A DNA stretch of 64,000 bases from VAYN01 sp963702075 (GCA_963702075.1 OY969703.1:2108001-2172000), one strand, 5' to 3'; shown: positions 1 through 7,809, numbered from the stretch's first letter. Notes: a model not told the origin generated them from the sequence alone. Program-made: numbers and translations.

Positions 1-282
1 GTCGCCGACCTTGACGCGGGCGGCCTCGACCATCGCCGGCGAGATGTCGCAGCCGGTGATCCGCCAGCCGCGCTCGAGCAACGGGATGAAGCTGAAGCCG
101 GTGCCGCAGGCGACGTCCAGGAGCCGGTCGCCGTGCAGGCCTTCCTGCTCTGCCCGTGCCAACAGGGTCGCCGTCCAAGTCTCGTACTGGTAGCCGTAGC
201 CGAGGGTGAAATCGTCGTACGACGGCGCCAGGGCCTCGTAGGTCTGCCGAGCCGCGTCGCCCCCCTCCCAACTCAGGTCCAC
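1..282 (-). CDS. Class I SAM-dependent methyltransferase (N-terminal part, cut by window edge)
   Basis: The first 94 residues of a methyltransferase are visible; the rest lies beyond the left edge. The glycine-rich SAM-binding motif I reads LLDVACGTGFSF, followed by an acidic/aromatic stretch and CDISPAMVEAA, the usual strand-2 region contacting the SAM ribose. The start is GTG at 280-282 because an in-frame stop lies four codons upstream. The fold assignment is firm; the substrate cannot be read from this fragment. Confidence 0.85.
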   Translation of the reverse strand, partial: MDLSWEGGDAARQTYEALAPSYDDFTLGYGYQYETWTATLLARAEQEGLHGDRLLDVACGTGFSFIPLLERGWRITGCDISPAMVEAARVKVGD

Positions 283-397
283 GCAGGGAACCTAAACGAC
301 GCGCCTCGAGCCGGCGTAGACGTTGACCGAGCCGCGGCGTCGAACGCCAGCACCTCGTCAGCGCACGGAAAACATCGTGTTTGGGTAGAAGGGGGCC

Positions 398-658
398 ATG
401 CTGAGCTGCCGCGTCTTCGGTCACCGCTACCGCTTCGGCAACGAAGGCGCGACGATGCGCTGGGCCTGCGAGCGCGGCTGCGGCGCAGGTGGCGAAAAGG
501 AGTACCCGACGGCAGCCGAAGCCCGCCGCTTCGCCCGCGCCTTCGACTACGACGAGCGCGGCTCGACCGGCAAGCGAGCACCGCTGTTCGGCCTGCTGCC
601 GCTGCGGCTCTGGAGATCGATGATGGACCGGATGCGCCGCGAGGAAGAGCGGAGCTAG
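398..658 (+). CDS. Small Cys-containing conserved protein of unknown function
   Basis: This 86-residue protein begins at an ATG with a strong purine-rich Shine-Dalgarno (GAAGGGGG) just upstream. The N-terminal third carries Cys4, His9, Cys25 and Cys29, a spacing that could hold a zinc ion, followed by a charged helix (AARRFARAFD). Similar short zinc-ribbon-like proteins are common in actinobacteria without assigned function. It converges on the acyltransferase gene with a 15-nt gap. I do not recognise a specific family. Confidence 0.6.
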   Translation: MLSCRVFGHRYRFGNEGATMRWACERGCGAGGEKEYPTAAEARRFARAFDYDERGSTGKRAPLFGLLPLRLWRSMMDRMRREEERS

Positions 659-673
659 GGGGTTCGGCTCCGT

Positions 674-2767
674 CTAGGAAGGCGAATCGGCTCTCCCCGT
701 CCCGCCCTTCAGGGCGATCTTCGCGGAAGACTCCACGCCGTCGCGGGAGAGGTCGGCTTCGATCCAGGGGCTGAGGGTGCGGGCGAAGGTGGCGGTGAGG
801 TGGTTGTCGTCGCGGTAGACGAGGGCGTTGCCGATCACCGAGCGGCAGATGCCTTGGGGGCAGATCTCCGGGGTGAGGTCGATCAGGTGGCTTCCCGGGG
901 CGCGGTTGGCGGCGCGCCGTTCGAATTCTTTCTCCCAGGTGGGCGCGTGCGGGAAGTCGCAGGAGGCGAGGTCGTCGAGATGTTCTGAGACGCAGGCAGG
1001 GATCTCGTCCGGCGCCAGCGGGGTATCCCTGATCACCACGGTGCGCAGGCCGAAACGGTGCAGTCGCTGCAGCGTGGCTATGTATCCCGCTTCCATCGCG
1101 TCCGCCGCTTCCGGCCCCGACAGCTGTTCACCGTTGTCGCCGTAGGGGGTATAGGCGGTGTCGCTGGACATGATCACCACGGTCGAGCGGCCCGCCATTT
1201 CGATCCGTTTGAGCTCCTCTTCCCGCCAGGCGTCGCATTGCGAGTACTCGCGGTCGGCGACCATGCTCTTCACTTCGACTTCAGCCGGGGTGCATTCGGC
1301 CTTGGTCAGCGCGATCAGCCGCAGGTGATTTCTCTTCGCGACCTCCTGCAGCGGCGGGAAGTACTGCATCGCGTGGGAGTCGCCGAAGAGGATCAGCGTC
1401 CGGCGGCCTTGGGGGTCCCCGTAGAGGCAACGGTTGGAGTTGGTGCCGGAGATCCCGACCAGGCAGCCGTCGGCGAAGCTCTCGCCGCGGTCGGCCCAGG
1501 CCTTGAGGGGGTTCGGCCGCACCGCGTCGGCACGACTCTGGGGGGTCGCGCCCGCTTTCAGCGCCAGCGCTCCCTGAACGTCGGATTGGGGTGCGGTCTT
1601 CAACGTCGGCTGCAGGTCGACCAGCAGCAGCGCCGCCCCCAGGGCGATCGCCGTGCAGCCGACGCCGAGGGCCAACGCCCGTCTAGGGAAGGCGACCAGG
1701 CGCTTGGAGCGGCGGAAGGGTTCCTCGACCAGGCCGTGCGTGATCGCGGTCGGCACCCACGAGGCCGCGATCACGGCGACCCCGGCCAGCGGCGAGAGCG
1801 CCCCCCAGAGGGCGACGGCGAAGATCAGCGCCGGCCAGTGCCAGAGGTACCAGGAGTAGGAGATCCGGCCGACGTAGCGGAACGGCGCCAGCGAGAGCAG
1901 GGCGGCCGAGCCCCACCTACCCTGGACCTTCCAGGAGGCGCCGGCGAGGATCAGGGCGGCAGCGCCGAGCGTCGGCACCAGCGCCGCGGTGCCGGGGAAC
2001 GGGGTTTCCGGGCCGAAGGTGAGCGTCGCGTAGACGATCGCGCCGATCCCCAGCCAGCCGATCGCCAGCGCCGGCAGGCGGCGGAGGCGGATGTCGCCGA
2101 GCACCGCCAGCATCGCTCCCAGCCCCAGCTCCCAGGCGCGTCCGAAGGTGGAAAAGTAGGCAGCCGCGGGCTCGCTGCCGACGTAGCGGAGGTTGAGCAG
2201 GAAGGAAACGACGAGGATGGCCGCGAGGCCGGCGCAGAGGACCGGCCGGGGGGAGCGGCCGCGGCGGCGCTGGAACCAGGTCAGTCCCAGCAACAGCGCC
2301 GGCCAGACGAGGTAGAACTGCTCCTCGATCGCCAGCGACCAGAGGTGCTGGACCGGGCTCGGTTCGGTGCCCTGGGCGAAGTAGTCGACCGACTGGGCGG
2401 CGAAGTGCCAGTTGGCGGTGTAGGTGGCGCAGGCGACGATGTCGCCCGCGACTTCGCCGGCCCGCACCGGCGAGAAGAGCAGCAGCGAAAGGGCAGCGAC
2501 GACCGCCAGCAGCAGGGCCGAGAGCGGCAGCAGCCGCTTCACCCGGCGGGCGTAGAAGCGGGGCAGCGAGACGCTGCCGGTGCGGGAGACCTCGCCGAGC
2601 AGCAGGCGGGTGATCAGGAAGCCGGAGATGACGAAGAAGACATCGACGCCGACGAAGCCGCCGGCCGCGAACCCAAGCCCAGCGTGGCAGAGCAGGACGG
2701 CGCCGATCGCGACCGCGCGCAGGCCCTCGATGTCGGGGCGGAACTCGTGCTTGGGGTCGGGCGCCAT
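674..2767 (-). CDS. Acyltransferase 3 (OafA/YrhL type) with C-terminal SGNH domain
   Basis: A 697-residue integral membrane protein expected to O-acylate a cell-surface glycan. The N-terminal half has about ten hydrophobic segments with the family signature FRPDIEGLRAVAIGAVLLCH, in which the conserved His lies in the first membrane helix, and GVDVFFVISGFLIT. The C-terminal third is a soluble SGNH/GDSL-like domain with LFGDSHAMQYFPPL (nucleophile Ser) and DDNHLT (catalytic Asp/His pair). Length matches the fused OafA-SGNH class. It is transcribed just downstream of the hydrolase gene (4-nt gap), so the two may form an operon. Polysaccharide loci lie elsewhere in the window, but the acceptor is unknown. 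Confidence 0.93.
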   Translation of the reverse strand: MAPDPKHEFRPDIEGLRAVAIGAVLLCHAGLGFAAGGFVGVDVFFVISGFLITRLLLGEVSRTGSVSLPRFYARRVKRLLPLSALLLAVVAALSLLLFSPVRAGEVAGDIVACATYTANWHFAAQSVDYFAQGTEPSPVQHLWSLAIEEQFYLVWPALLLGLTWFQRRRGRSPRPVLCAGLAAILVVSFLLNLRYVGSEPAAAYFSTFGRAWELGLGAMLAVLGDIRLRRLPALAIGWLGIGAIVYATLTFGPETPFPGTAALVPTLGAAALILAGASWKVQGRWGSAALLSLAPFRYVGRISYSWYLWHWPALIFAVALWGALSPLAGVAVIAASWVPTAITHGLVEEPFRRSKRLVAFPRRALALGVGCTAIALGAALLLVDLQPTLKTAPQSDVQGALALKAGATPQSRADAVRPNPLKAWADRGESFADGCLVGISGTNSNRCLYGDPQGRRTLILFGDSHAMQYFPPLQEVAKRNHLRLIALTKAECTPAEVEVKSMVADREYSQCDAWREEELKRIEMAGRSTVVIMSSDTAYTPYGDNGEQLSGPEAADAMEAGYIATLQRLHRFGLRTVVIRDTPLAPDEIPACVSEHLDDLASCDFPHAPTWEKEFERRAANRAPGSHLIDLTPEICPQGICRSVIGNALVYRDDNHLTATFARTLSPWIEADLSRDGVESSAKIALKGGTGRADSPS

Positions 2768-2771
2768 CCCC

Positions 2772-3488
2772 TTACCTACCCGTCTTCGGCACTTCGGCTT
2801 CGTTCGTGCGCAGGAGCCAGCGCAGCGCTCGGACGACGACCTGCGGGCGCGAGCGCTCGGCCCGGTGGCCGCCGGCCAGCAGCCAGAGGCGGACCTGGCC
2901 GAACTTCGCCGCGAACGCTTCGCTCATCGCCGCCGGGACCACCTGGTCGGAGCGGCCCTGGAGCAGGAGCAGCGGCTGGCGCTCCGGTCGCCGCAGGGGA
3001 GAGAGCCGGTAGCGGGCCTCTTCGCTGAGGCCGATCTGTTCGTAGTAGTCGGCGCCGTAGGTCGAGAGCGGCCAGGTCCACCCGACCAGGTCCGAAGGCG
3101 GGGCCTTGGCGACCGCAGCGGCGACCAGGCCTTCCCCCGCGAGCAGCGCCGCCAGGGTGCCGCCGGCGGAGGAGCCGTAGGCGTAGACGTATTCGGCACC
3201 GAACCGCGTCCGCAGCCGCGCCGCTTCGGCCCGCGCCCTCGTCAGCGCCGCGGGCAGGTCGCCGAGGGGATAGTCGACGTAGTGGGGGACGAAGCCGGCC
3301 TCCTCCGCCAAGGGCTCGGTCGATTCTTCGAACGAGGGGTCTTCGAAGAGGAAGGAGCCGCCGTGGAAGAGGAGCAGTTGCGGCTTCGGGCCAGACGGCT
3401 TTTCCGGTTCGACCTGCGCCCTCGCCACCGCCGGCCAGGCGACCGCGAGCAGGGCAACGAGGACTGGGGGTGTACGGCGGAAGCTCAA
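2772..3488 (-). CDS. Secreted alpha/beta hydrolase (esterase/acetyl-hydrolase-like)
   Basis: This 238-residue protein has an N-terminal signal peptide (residues about 1-25, cut near ARA-Q) and then a compact alpha/beta hydrolase. The oxyanion-hole HGG is at residues 42-44, the nucleophile elbow GSSAGG at 105-110 (Ser107), the acid Asp181 in GRSDQVV and the catalytic His208 in GGHRAE. This resembles the HSL/BD-FAE esterase branch. The start codon is TTG, the only plausible start before the signal sequence. Placed directly before an O-acyltransferase gene, it may act on the same acylated glycan; that link is inference. Confidence 0.85.
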   Translation of the reverse strand: MSFRRTPPVLVALLAVAWPAVARAQVEPEKPSGPKPQLLLFHGGSFLFEDPSFEESTEPLAEEAGFVPHYVDYPLGDLPAALTRARAEAARLRTRFGAEYVYAYGSSAGGTLAALLAGEGLVAAAVAKAPPSDLVGWTWPLSTYGADYYEQIGLSEEARYRLSPLRRPERQPLLLLQGRSDQVVPAAMSEAFAAKFGQVRLWLLAGGHRAERSRPQVVVRALRWLLRTNEAEVPKTGR

Positions 3489-3753
3489 GATCCTCAGGAG
3501 ACGGCGATCCTCGGCTCACCCTCGACGAGGTGGCCGATCTTCGTATCGGTCATCGCCGCACCAGGCGGCACCCGTGGGAGAGTTCGGTCAACTTCGGGCG
3601 GTCGGTCGCTAAAGCCATCGCATCGAGGGTAGCCGTAAGCCGCCTGCCCGCCCCTCGCGGAGGCCCCGGCAGCCACGCCTCCCCCACTCGCCGCCGTTCG
3701 CGCCAAGGCCGACCTCGTCTACGCCGCAACCGCCTAGGACAGTCTGGCCCGTC
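3489..3753. other. 265-bp intergenic stretch with possible gene remnants
   Basis: No convincing gene fills this interval. On the minus strand, 3550-3618 encodes a 22-residue peptide containing RPKLTELSHG, which resembles the N-terminus of selenophosphate synthetase (SelD), then stops. A second frame ends in MTDTKIGHLVEGEPRIAVS right before the hydrolase start. Either could be decayed coding sequence; neither is long enough to assign. Confidence 0.25.
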
Positions 3754-4137
3754 TCATCCTCGCCCTGGCCGAGCGTCATCGCTCTCGCCGGCGCCGAGCG
3801 CCGCCAGCGCCTCCTCGGCGCTGTCGAAGACGAGGCCGTTGGCGGTGAGGCCGGTCATCGAGAGCACGCGATGGACCTGGTCTGTCGGCCCGTAGACGGC
3901 GAGCCGGTTGCCCTCCTCCTGCATCCGGTGGTGGGCACGGAGGATCACCGCGATCCCGGAGGAGTCGATGAAGGCGCAACGTTCGAGGCCGACCAGGACG
4001 CGCGGGCATTGCTCGATCGCTTTGGTGAGGACCTCGTCGAGTTGACCGGCGACCGCCAGGTCGAGCTCGCCTTCGATCTGGATTTCACGCGCGCCGTTCT
4101 CGAGGTCGCGCTCGCTGACGTGGAAGCGCTGCATCAT
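3754..4137 (-). CDS. STAS-domain anti-sigma factor antagonist
   Basis: A 127-residue single STAS domain protein of the SpoIIAA/RsbV type. The family hallmark FIDSSGIAVILRAH places the phosphorylatable serine at residue 59/60 inside DSSG. Such proteins bind an anti-sigma kinase when unphosphorylated and so free a sigma factor. No anti-sigma kinase or matching sigma factor is adjacent, so its partner is encoded elsewhere. The C-terminal tail (residues 115-127) is Gly/Asp/Arg-rich and probably disordered. Confidence 0.9.
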   Translation of the reverse strand: MMQRFHVSERDLENGAREIQIEGELDLAVAGQLDEVLTKAIEQCPRVLVGLERCAFIDSSGIAVILRAHHRMQEEGNRLAVYGPTDQVHRVLSMTGLTANGLVFDSAEEALAALGAGESDDARPGRG

Positions 4138-4307
4138 CGGGGTTCGCTGTTCGGGTGCGATGGCATGGTTAGACCTTCGAAATTTTTACTCTTCTCCACC
4201 GGGCCCGCAGATCGACCCCACCGATCCCGTGCCCCCAACTGTCAAGCGATGCAGCGGTGCGACGGCGCCGCCGGCATCGGCGCGATCCTAGCGGCGGCAA
4301 CAAGGTG

Positions 4308-4553
4308 ATGCAACGACGAAGAAAACTGCCGCCGCCGGAGGAGGTCGTGACCGCGATCGTCGCGGTTGCCGACGACGGCTACTGCCGCCGCGGCGAGCTG
4401 GCGCAGCGCTTTCCGCGGCTCGGCGAGCGGGATCTTCGCCGGGCGGTGCGACGGGCGGTCACGCTGGGCCTGGTGCTGGAGCGGCGCGGGCCCGACGGCG
4501 CCTGGCACGTCGCCGTCAGCAGCGAGGGTTGGAACCTGCGCCGCAACGGGTAG
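4308..4553 (+). CDS. Small winged-helix-like protein, putative DNA-binding
   Basis: An 81-residue basic protein. Residues about 8-65 look like a short winged helix: EEVVTAIVAVADDGYCRRGELAQRF, then DLRRAVRRAVTLGLVLER and a beta wing GAWHVAVSS. I chose the ATG at 4308 rather than an Arg-rich extension upstream because the extension looks non-coding and the ATG follows AAGGTG. It ends 9 nt before the DUF1360 gene, so the two are probably co-transcribed. Function unknown. Confidence 0.6.
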   Translation: MQRRRKLPPPEEVVTAIVAVADDGYCRRGELAQRFPRLGERDLRRAVRRAVTLGLVLERRGPDGAWHVAVSSEGWNLRRNG

Positions 4554-4562
4554 CCGAGGGCG

Positions 4563-5096
4563 GTGAGCGACACCCCTGACAACGGCAGCGCCCTGAAGGA
4601 CCTGCCGAACCCGGTCGCCGGCTACGCCGACCCGGACGAGCGGCCGCCGCTCCTCTCCTACCTCGGCTTCATGAGCATCTTCGGCTCGCTGCTGGCGACG
4701 GCGCTGACGATCGCCCGTCGGCAGGGCCGGGAGCTGCCGGAGCGGGTGTCGGCGGGGCAGCTGCTGCTGATCGGCACCGCCTCCCACAAACTCAGCCGGA
4801 TCGTCGCCAAGGACAAGGTGACGAGCCCGCTGCGGGCGCCGTTCACCGAACTGGAAGGCAAGGGCGGCCCGGCCGAGCTCGAGGAGCGCTCGCGCGGGAC
4901 CGGGGTGCGCAAAGCGATCGGCGAACTGCTGATCTGCCCCTTCTGCCTCGACCTCTGGGCGATCGCGGCCTTTTCCGTCGGCCTCCTCTTCGCCCCGCGG
5001 GTGACCCGCTTCCTCGCCTCGCTGTTCGCGGCGCTGACGATCGCCGACTTCCTCCAGGTCGCCTACAAAGCGGCCGAGGACAAGGGCCTCGGCTAG
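4563..5096 (+). CDS. DUF1360 family membrane protein
   Basis: A 177-residue protein starting at GTG. It has a hydrophobic segment near residues 33-50, a polar middle, and the DUF1360 signature ICPFCLDLWAIA near residue 123 followed by one or two further membrane segments. DUF1360 proteins are small bacterial membrane proteins, some linked to spore coat in Firmicutes; their role in actinobacteria is unknown. It sits in the same reading frame as the phosphoesterase that follows, separated only by a TAG stop (see findings). Confidence 0.8.
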   Translation: MSDTPDNGSALKDLPNPVAGYADPDERPPLLSYLGFMSIFGSLLATALTIARRQGRELPERVSAGQLLLIGTASHKLSRIVAKDKVTSPLRAPFTELEGKGGPAELEERSRGTGVRKAIGELLICPFCLDLWAIAAFSVGLLFAPRVTRFLASLFAALTIADFLQVAYKAAEDKGLG

Positions 5097-5105
5097 GGGC
5101 TCACC

Positions 5106-5600
5106 ATCCCGGGCACGATCGCCGTCGTCTCCGACACCCACCTGCCGAAGGGCAAGCGCCAGCTGCCGGACGAGTGCGTCGAGAGGATCCAGGCGGCCGA
5201 GGCGGTTATCCACGCCGGCGACTTCTCCGCGGTCTCGGTGCTGTCGGAGCTGGAAGCGCTCTGCCCCGTGGTCCTCGGCGTCTACGGCAACGTCGACGAG
5301 CCGGAGCTGTGGCGGCGGCTGCCGGAAACGCTGGCGGTCGAGGTCGGCGGGCGCACCGTCGCGGTCGTCCACGACGCCGGGCCGAAGCAGGGGCGGCTGA
5401 GGCGCCTGCGCGCCCGCTTCCCCGAGGCCGACGCGGTCGTCTTCGGCCACAGCCACCTGCCGCTGCACGAAGAGGAGGGCGGCTTCCAGATCTTCAATCC
5501 CGGCAGCCCGACCGAGCGCCGCCGCGCCCCCCGAACCTCGATGGGTCTCCTCTATCCCGAGCCCGGCGGCCTGCGCTTCGCGCTCGTCTGGCTCGGGTAG
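5106..5600 (+). CDS. Metallophosphoesterase, YfcE/MJ0936 type, with non-canonical start
   Basis: About 164 residues of a calcineurin-like phosphoesterase. Metal-binding motifs appear in order: SDTH (residues 9-12), HAGD, YGNVDEP (asparagine near 62), and FGHSH (114-117), then FNPGSP, typical of the YfcE phosphodiesterase family. Length fits the family. No ATG, GTG or TTG lies between the upstream in-frame TAG (5094-5096) and the first metal motif; the first canonical start is GTG at 5238, which would delete SDTH and HAGD. I place the start provisionally at ATC 5106, eight bases after AGGGG; ACG at 5115 is the alternative. Confidence 0.75.
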   Translation: MPGTIAVVSDTHLPKGKRQLPDECVERIQAAEAVIHAGDFSAVSVLSELEALCPVVLGVYGNVDEPELWRRLPETLAVEVGGRTVAVVHDAGPKQGRLRRLRARFPEADAVVFGHSHLPLHEEEGGFQIFNPGSPTERRRAPRTSMGLLYPEPGGLRFALVWLG

Positions 5601-5636
5601 GTGGACCGCAACGTCCACCTCGAGCAGAAGGAATCG

Positions 5637-5909
5637 ATGGCTGAGTTGACGACTTTGGAGGAGAAGCTGGCGGAGGTGCCGGGACTCGCTCAGGCCGCGC
5701 GGAAAGCCACCGAGAAAGTCGAGGGCCTGGTTGACGACGAGGGCATCGCTGGGAAACTGCGGCAGATGCTCGAGGAGGCCGAGGAGACGGAGCGCCACTG
5801 CACCGAGGCGGCGGACAGCCGCGACGGCAAGAAGACGGCGATCCTCGAAAAGGCCCAGGAGACCAAAGGCGAGGCGTCGGAGATGAAAGACCCCCACGAG
5901 GAGGCCTGA
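5637..5909 (+). CDS. Small helical hypothetical protein
   Basis: A 90-residue, highly charged, mostly helical protein (LEEKLAEVPGLAQAARKATE, then Glu/Lys-rich helices). The ATG at 5637 follows a good Shine-Dalgarno, AGAAGGA, and is preferred over an in-frame GTG at the previous gene's stop. It lies 8 nt before the next helical-bundle protein, so the two likely work or are expressed together. No family recognised. Confidence 0.6.
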   Translation: MAELTTLEEKLAEVPGLAQAARKATEKVEGLVDDEGIAGKLRQMLEEAEETERHCTEAADSRDGKKTAILEKAQETKGEASEMKDPHEEA

Positions 5910-5917
5910 GCCCGACG

Positions 5918-6439
5918 ATGGCCGCGAACGCAGACGCAGGCCGCTTCCTTGCCATCTACCTCAACGACCATCTGGCGGGGGCCACGCTCGGCGTCGAGCT
6001 GGCCCGCCGCCTGCGGTCGTCTAACCAGGGCGATGACGAGTTCGGCGCGCCGCTGGCGCAGCTCTGCGCCGAGTTCGAAGAGGACCAGCGAACGCTGGTG
6101 CGGCTGATGGAGCACCGGGGCATCGGCCGCGATCCCGTCAGACCGATTCTCGCCAAGGTCGCCGAGCGCCTCGGCCGGCTGAAGCTGAACGGGCGGATCC
6201 GCGGCTACTCCCCCCTCAGCCGTGTCCTCGAGCTAGAGCTCCTCTCCGGCCTGGTCGGCGGCAAGCTCCAGCTCTGGAACGCCCTCGAGCAATCCTTCGG
6301 CGAGTCCCTGGACGGCTTCGACTTCCACGACCTAGCCGCCCGAGCCGACAGTCAAGGCCAGCGCCTCGAGGACCTACACCTAGCCGCCGCCCAACGCACC
6401 CTCCCCGCAGCCACCAGCAGCACCCAAGGCATCCCATAG
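5918..6439 (+). CDS. Four-helix-bundle (ferritin-like) hypothetical protein
   Basis: A 173-residue protein predicted to be all helical. The N-terminal pattern FLAIYLNDHLAGATLGVELA and the later ELELLSGLVGGKLQLWNAL resemble a small family of actinobacterial proteins with a ferritin-like helical bundle. Clear paired E-x-x-H metal ligands are not obvious, so iron binding is uncertain. The C-terminal 25 residues are low complexity. It follows the 90-residue helical protein by 8 nt and is followed by the first 51-bp palindrome. Confidence 0.6.
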   Translation: MAANADAGRFLAIYLNDHLAGATLGVELARRLRSSNQGDDEFGAPLAQLCAEFEEDQRTLVRLMEHRGIGRDPVRPILAKVAERLGRLKLNGRIRGYSPLSRVLELELLSGLVGGKLQLWNALEQSFGESLDGFDFHDLAARADSQGQRLEDLHLAAAQRTLPAATSSTQGIP

Positions 6440-6479
6440 CCAAGCGCCCCTGCAACCCCCCACGGCACGACGCCCCGCC

Positions 6480-6530
6480 CGAACTGCATCAACTTTTCTA
6501 TCTACTGGGTGGAAAAGTTGATGCAGTTCG
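6480..6530. repeat. 51-bp palindromic repeat, copy 1
   Basis: Perfect 19-bp inverted arms, CGAACTGCATCAACTTTTC and its complement, flank the 13-nt loop TATCTACTGGGTG. The same sequence in opposite orientation is at 7449-7499 and a near-identical copy is at 19102-19152. The TAG stop and last ten codons of the adjacent minus-strand nuclease gene are supplied by this element. There is no T-tract, so it is not a standard terminator. Confidence 0.95.
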
Positions 6531-7430
6531 AGTGAGGAGGGTGCGACGAACGTTCTGGAGGAAGGGATCCGGGTCGCGTTCGAGCATCTTCGCGGTCGTG
6601 CGGTGGACGTCATAGCCGGCGGCGGTGAGTTCGACGTCCCGCTGATGGTCCTTCTCGAAGGCGAGGGGGTCGCCGTGGTAGCTCCAGCTATCGGTTTCGA
6701 CTACGACCTTCTGCTCGGACCAGAAGAAGTCGACCAGGTGACCCTCAATCAAGACGTTCACTGATGGCATCGGCATGGCCATCTCTCGCCAGAGGGCTAG
6801 AAAATCGACCTCTGAAGGCGATTTCGTCTCTAGCGCCTCAGGATCGACTTCTAGTGCAATCCGGCGCAGCTTGCCGACGCCCTTGCATCCCCTACTCCGA
6901 GTGATGATGCGTCCGAGGCGAGACCAGGAGAAGTCATCCTTCTTATAGGCCTGGACGAACACTCGCTCCAGTCGCTTCGCGTCCGTGCGACCAGCAAGAT
7001 CGAGCAGCACCCGCTCGATCACCGCAACCGGTATTCCTCGTTCCACGGTGACTTCGTAAGGCGCGAGCCGTCGGGTCTGATGCAACCGCACCCCCTTGTG
7101 ACTCTTCGGTTTCAATCCACCCGACTGCCGGAGCACCTCGACCGGTCCAGGGGAGCCGCAGATACCCCAGTGATGACCGCCGCTGAAGTGGGAGAGGACC
7201 GCCCCTCGTCCACACGCGAGCACCGCTGCCATTCGCTGGCCGTCGCGATTCAGAGGCCGATGTCCAACGGCATAGACGCCCTTGTGAAGCGACACCAAAA
7301 CCCCAGCCTCCCGACGACGCAAGGGGAGGCCCATCCCCGCGCCTAGGTCCAAGAGCTGCCAGTGAGCCACAACCCCGTGTTGCCGCTCCGCGAGCGCGCG
7401 GATTGCGGCCGTAGCCGCCCGATCCTTCAC
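6498..7430 (-). CDS. AbiEi-like winged helix plus DUF559 (VSR-like) nuclease-domain protein
   Basis: A 310-residue two-domain protein. Residues 1-150 match the N-terminal region seen in AbiEi-type type IV antitoxins (winged helix, then GVYAVGHRP and LSHFSGGHHWG). Residues 200-300 form a DUF559/very-short-patch-repair-like PD-(D/E)XK domain: Glu207 in SPSEVDFL, Asp234 in LVDFFW, and Glu245/Asp247 in VVVETDSW, followed by FEKDHQRD, so the catalytic set appears intact. It starts at GTG 7430, 18 nt from palindrome copy 2, and its last residues (RTASTFPPSR) and stop are encoded by copy 1. No partner AbiEii toxin gene is adjacent. It could be a nuclease working on the flanking palindromes, or a solitary defence protein. 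Confidence 0.85.
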   Translation of the reverse strand: MKDRAATAAIRALAERQHGVVAHWQLLDLGAGMGLPLRRREAGVLVSLHKGVYAVGHRPLNRDGQRMAAVLACGRGAVLSHFSGGHHWGICGSPGPVEVLRQSGGLKPKSHKGVRLHQTRRLAPYEVTVERGIPVAVIERVLLDLAGRTDAKRLERVFVQAYKKDDFSWSRLGRIITRSRGCKGVGKLRRIALEVDPEALETKSPSEVDFLALWREMAMPMPSVNVLIEGHLVDFFWSEQKVVVETDSWSYHGDPLAFEKDHQRDVELTAAGYDVHRTTAKMLERDPDPFLQNVRRTLLTRTASTFPPSR

Positions 7431-7448
7431 TCCGGCCCACCTTCCACC

Positions 7449-7499
7449 CGAACTGCATCAACTTTTCCACCCAGTAGATAGAAAAGTTGATGCAGTTCG
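7449..7499. repeat. 51-bp palindromic repeat, copy 2 (inverted relative to copy 1)
   Basis: Arms are identical to copy 1 (7449-7467 and 7481-7499); the loop CACCCAGTAGATA is the exact reverse complement of copy 1's loop, so the two elements face each other. The element lies 18 nt upstream of the nuclease gene start, covering where its promoter or leader should be. Confidence 0.95.
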
Positions 7500-7570
7500 G
7501 GGGAGGTGGTCTTGGCGTTCGGCATGGGCGGAACGCTGGCGGGTTTCGGCGCGCGGGTGGTGCGCGCTTT

Positions 7571-7809
7571 TCAATTTTTCGCGCGCTTGAGGCGCGCGGA
7601 AGTGTGACCTTCGGTCTGAACGGCCCTTGCGGCCTCGTAGGCCGCGACCTCCATGTGCTCGTAGGAGAAGAGGCATGCATCGCCAGCTTCGTCGGCGTGT
7701 CGGGCTGGGACCTGGCGAAGAGGACCATCCCGAAGCCGCCTGCCTGCCCGGCGACGTCCTTCAGCTTCGAGAGCTGAGATTCCCTCAGGCGGCGAGTTTG
7801 TTCACTCAT
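7571..7809 (-). pseudogene. Frameshifted ferritin-like protein remnant
   Basis: From the ATG at 7809 one frame reads MSEQTRRLRESQLSKLKDVA and continues to DTPTKLAMHA near 7680. There the sensible coding switches frame and continues as ACLFSYEHMEVAAYEAARAV until TGA at 7571. The second part contains the YEHMEVAAYE pattern typical of DUF892/ferritin-like helical proteins. The split between frames and short remainder indicate a decayed gene of about 80 codons. It lies between palindrome copy 2 and a divergent small gene. Certainty is moderate because the family match is short. Confidence 0.45.

Noticed and set aside
1058..3028. Very long plus-strand open frame (656 codons)
   Set aside because: It lies antisense to the acyltransferase and hydrolase genes, which have clear family motifs; its translation is low-complexity Arg/Gly/Ala/Glu text typical of high-GC antisense frames.
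4242..5897. 551-codon minus-strand open frame
   Set aside because: Antisense to DUF1360, phosphoesterase and two small genes; composition is that of an antisense shadow.
6480..7499. Classical insertion sequence or transposon
   Set aside because: No transposase domain and no target-site duplication are visible; kept instead as an unusual palindrome-framed nuclease unit.
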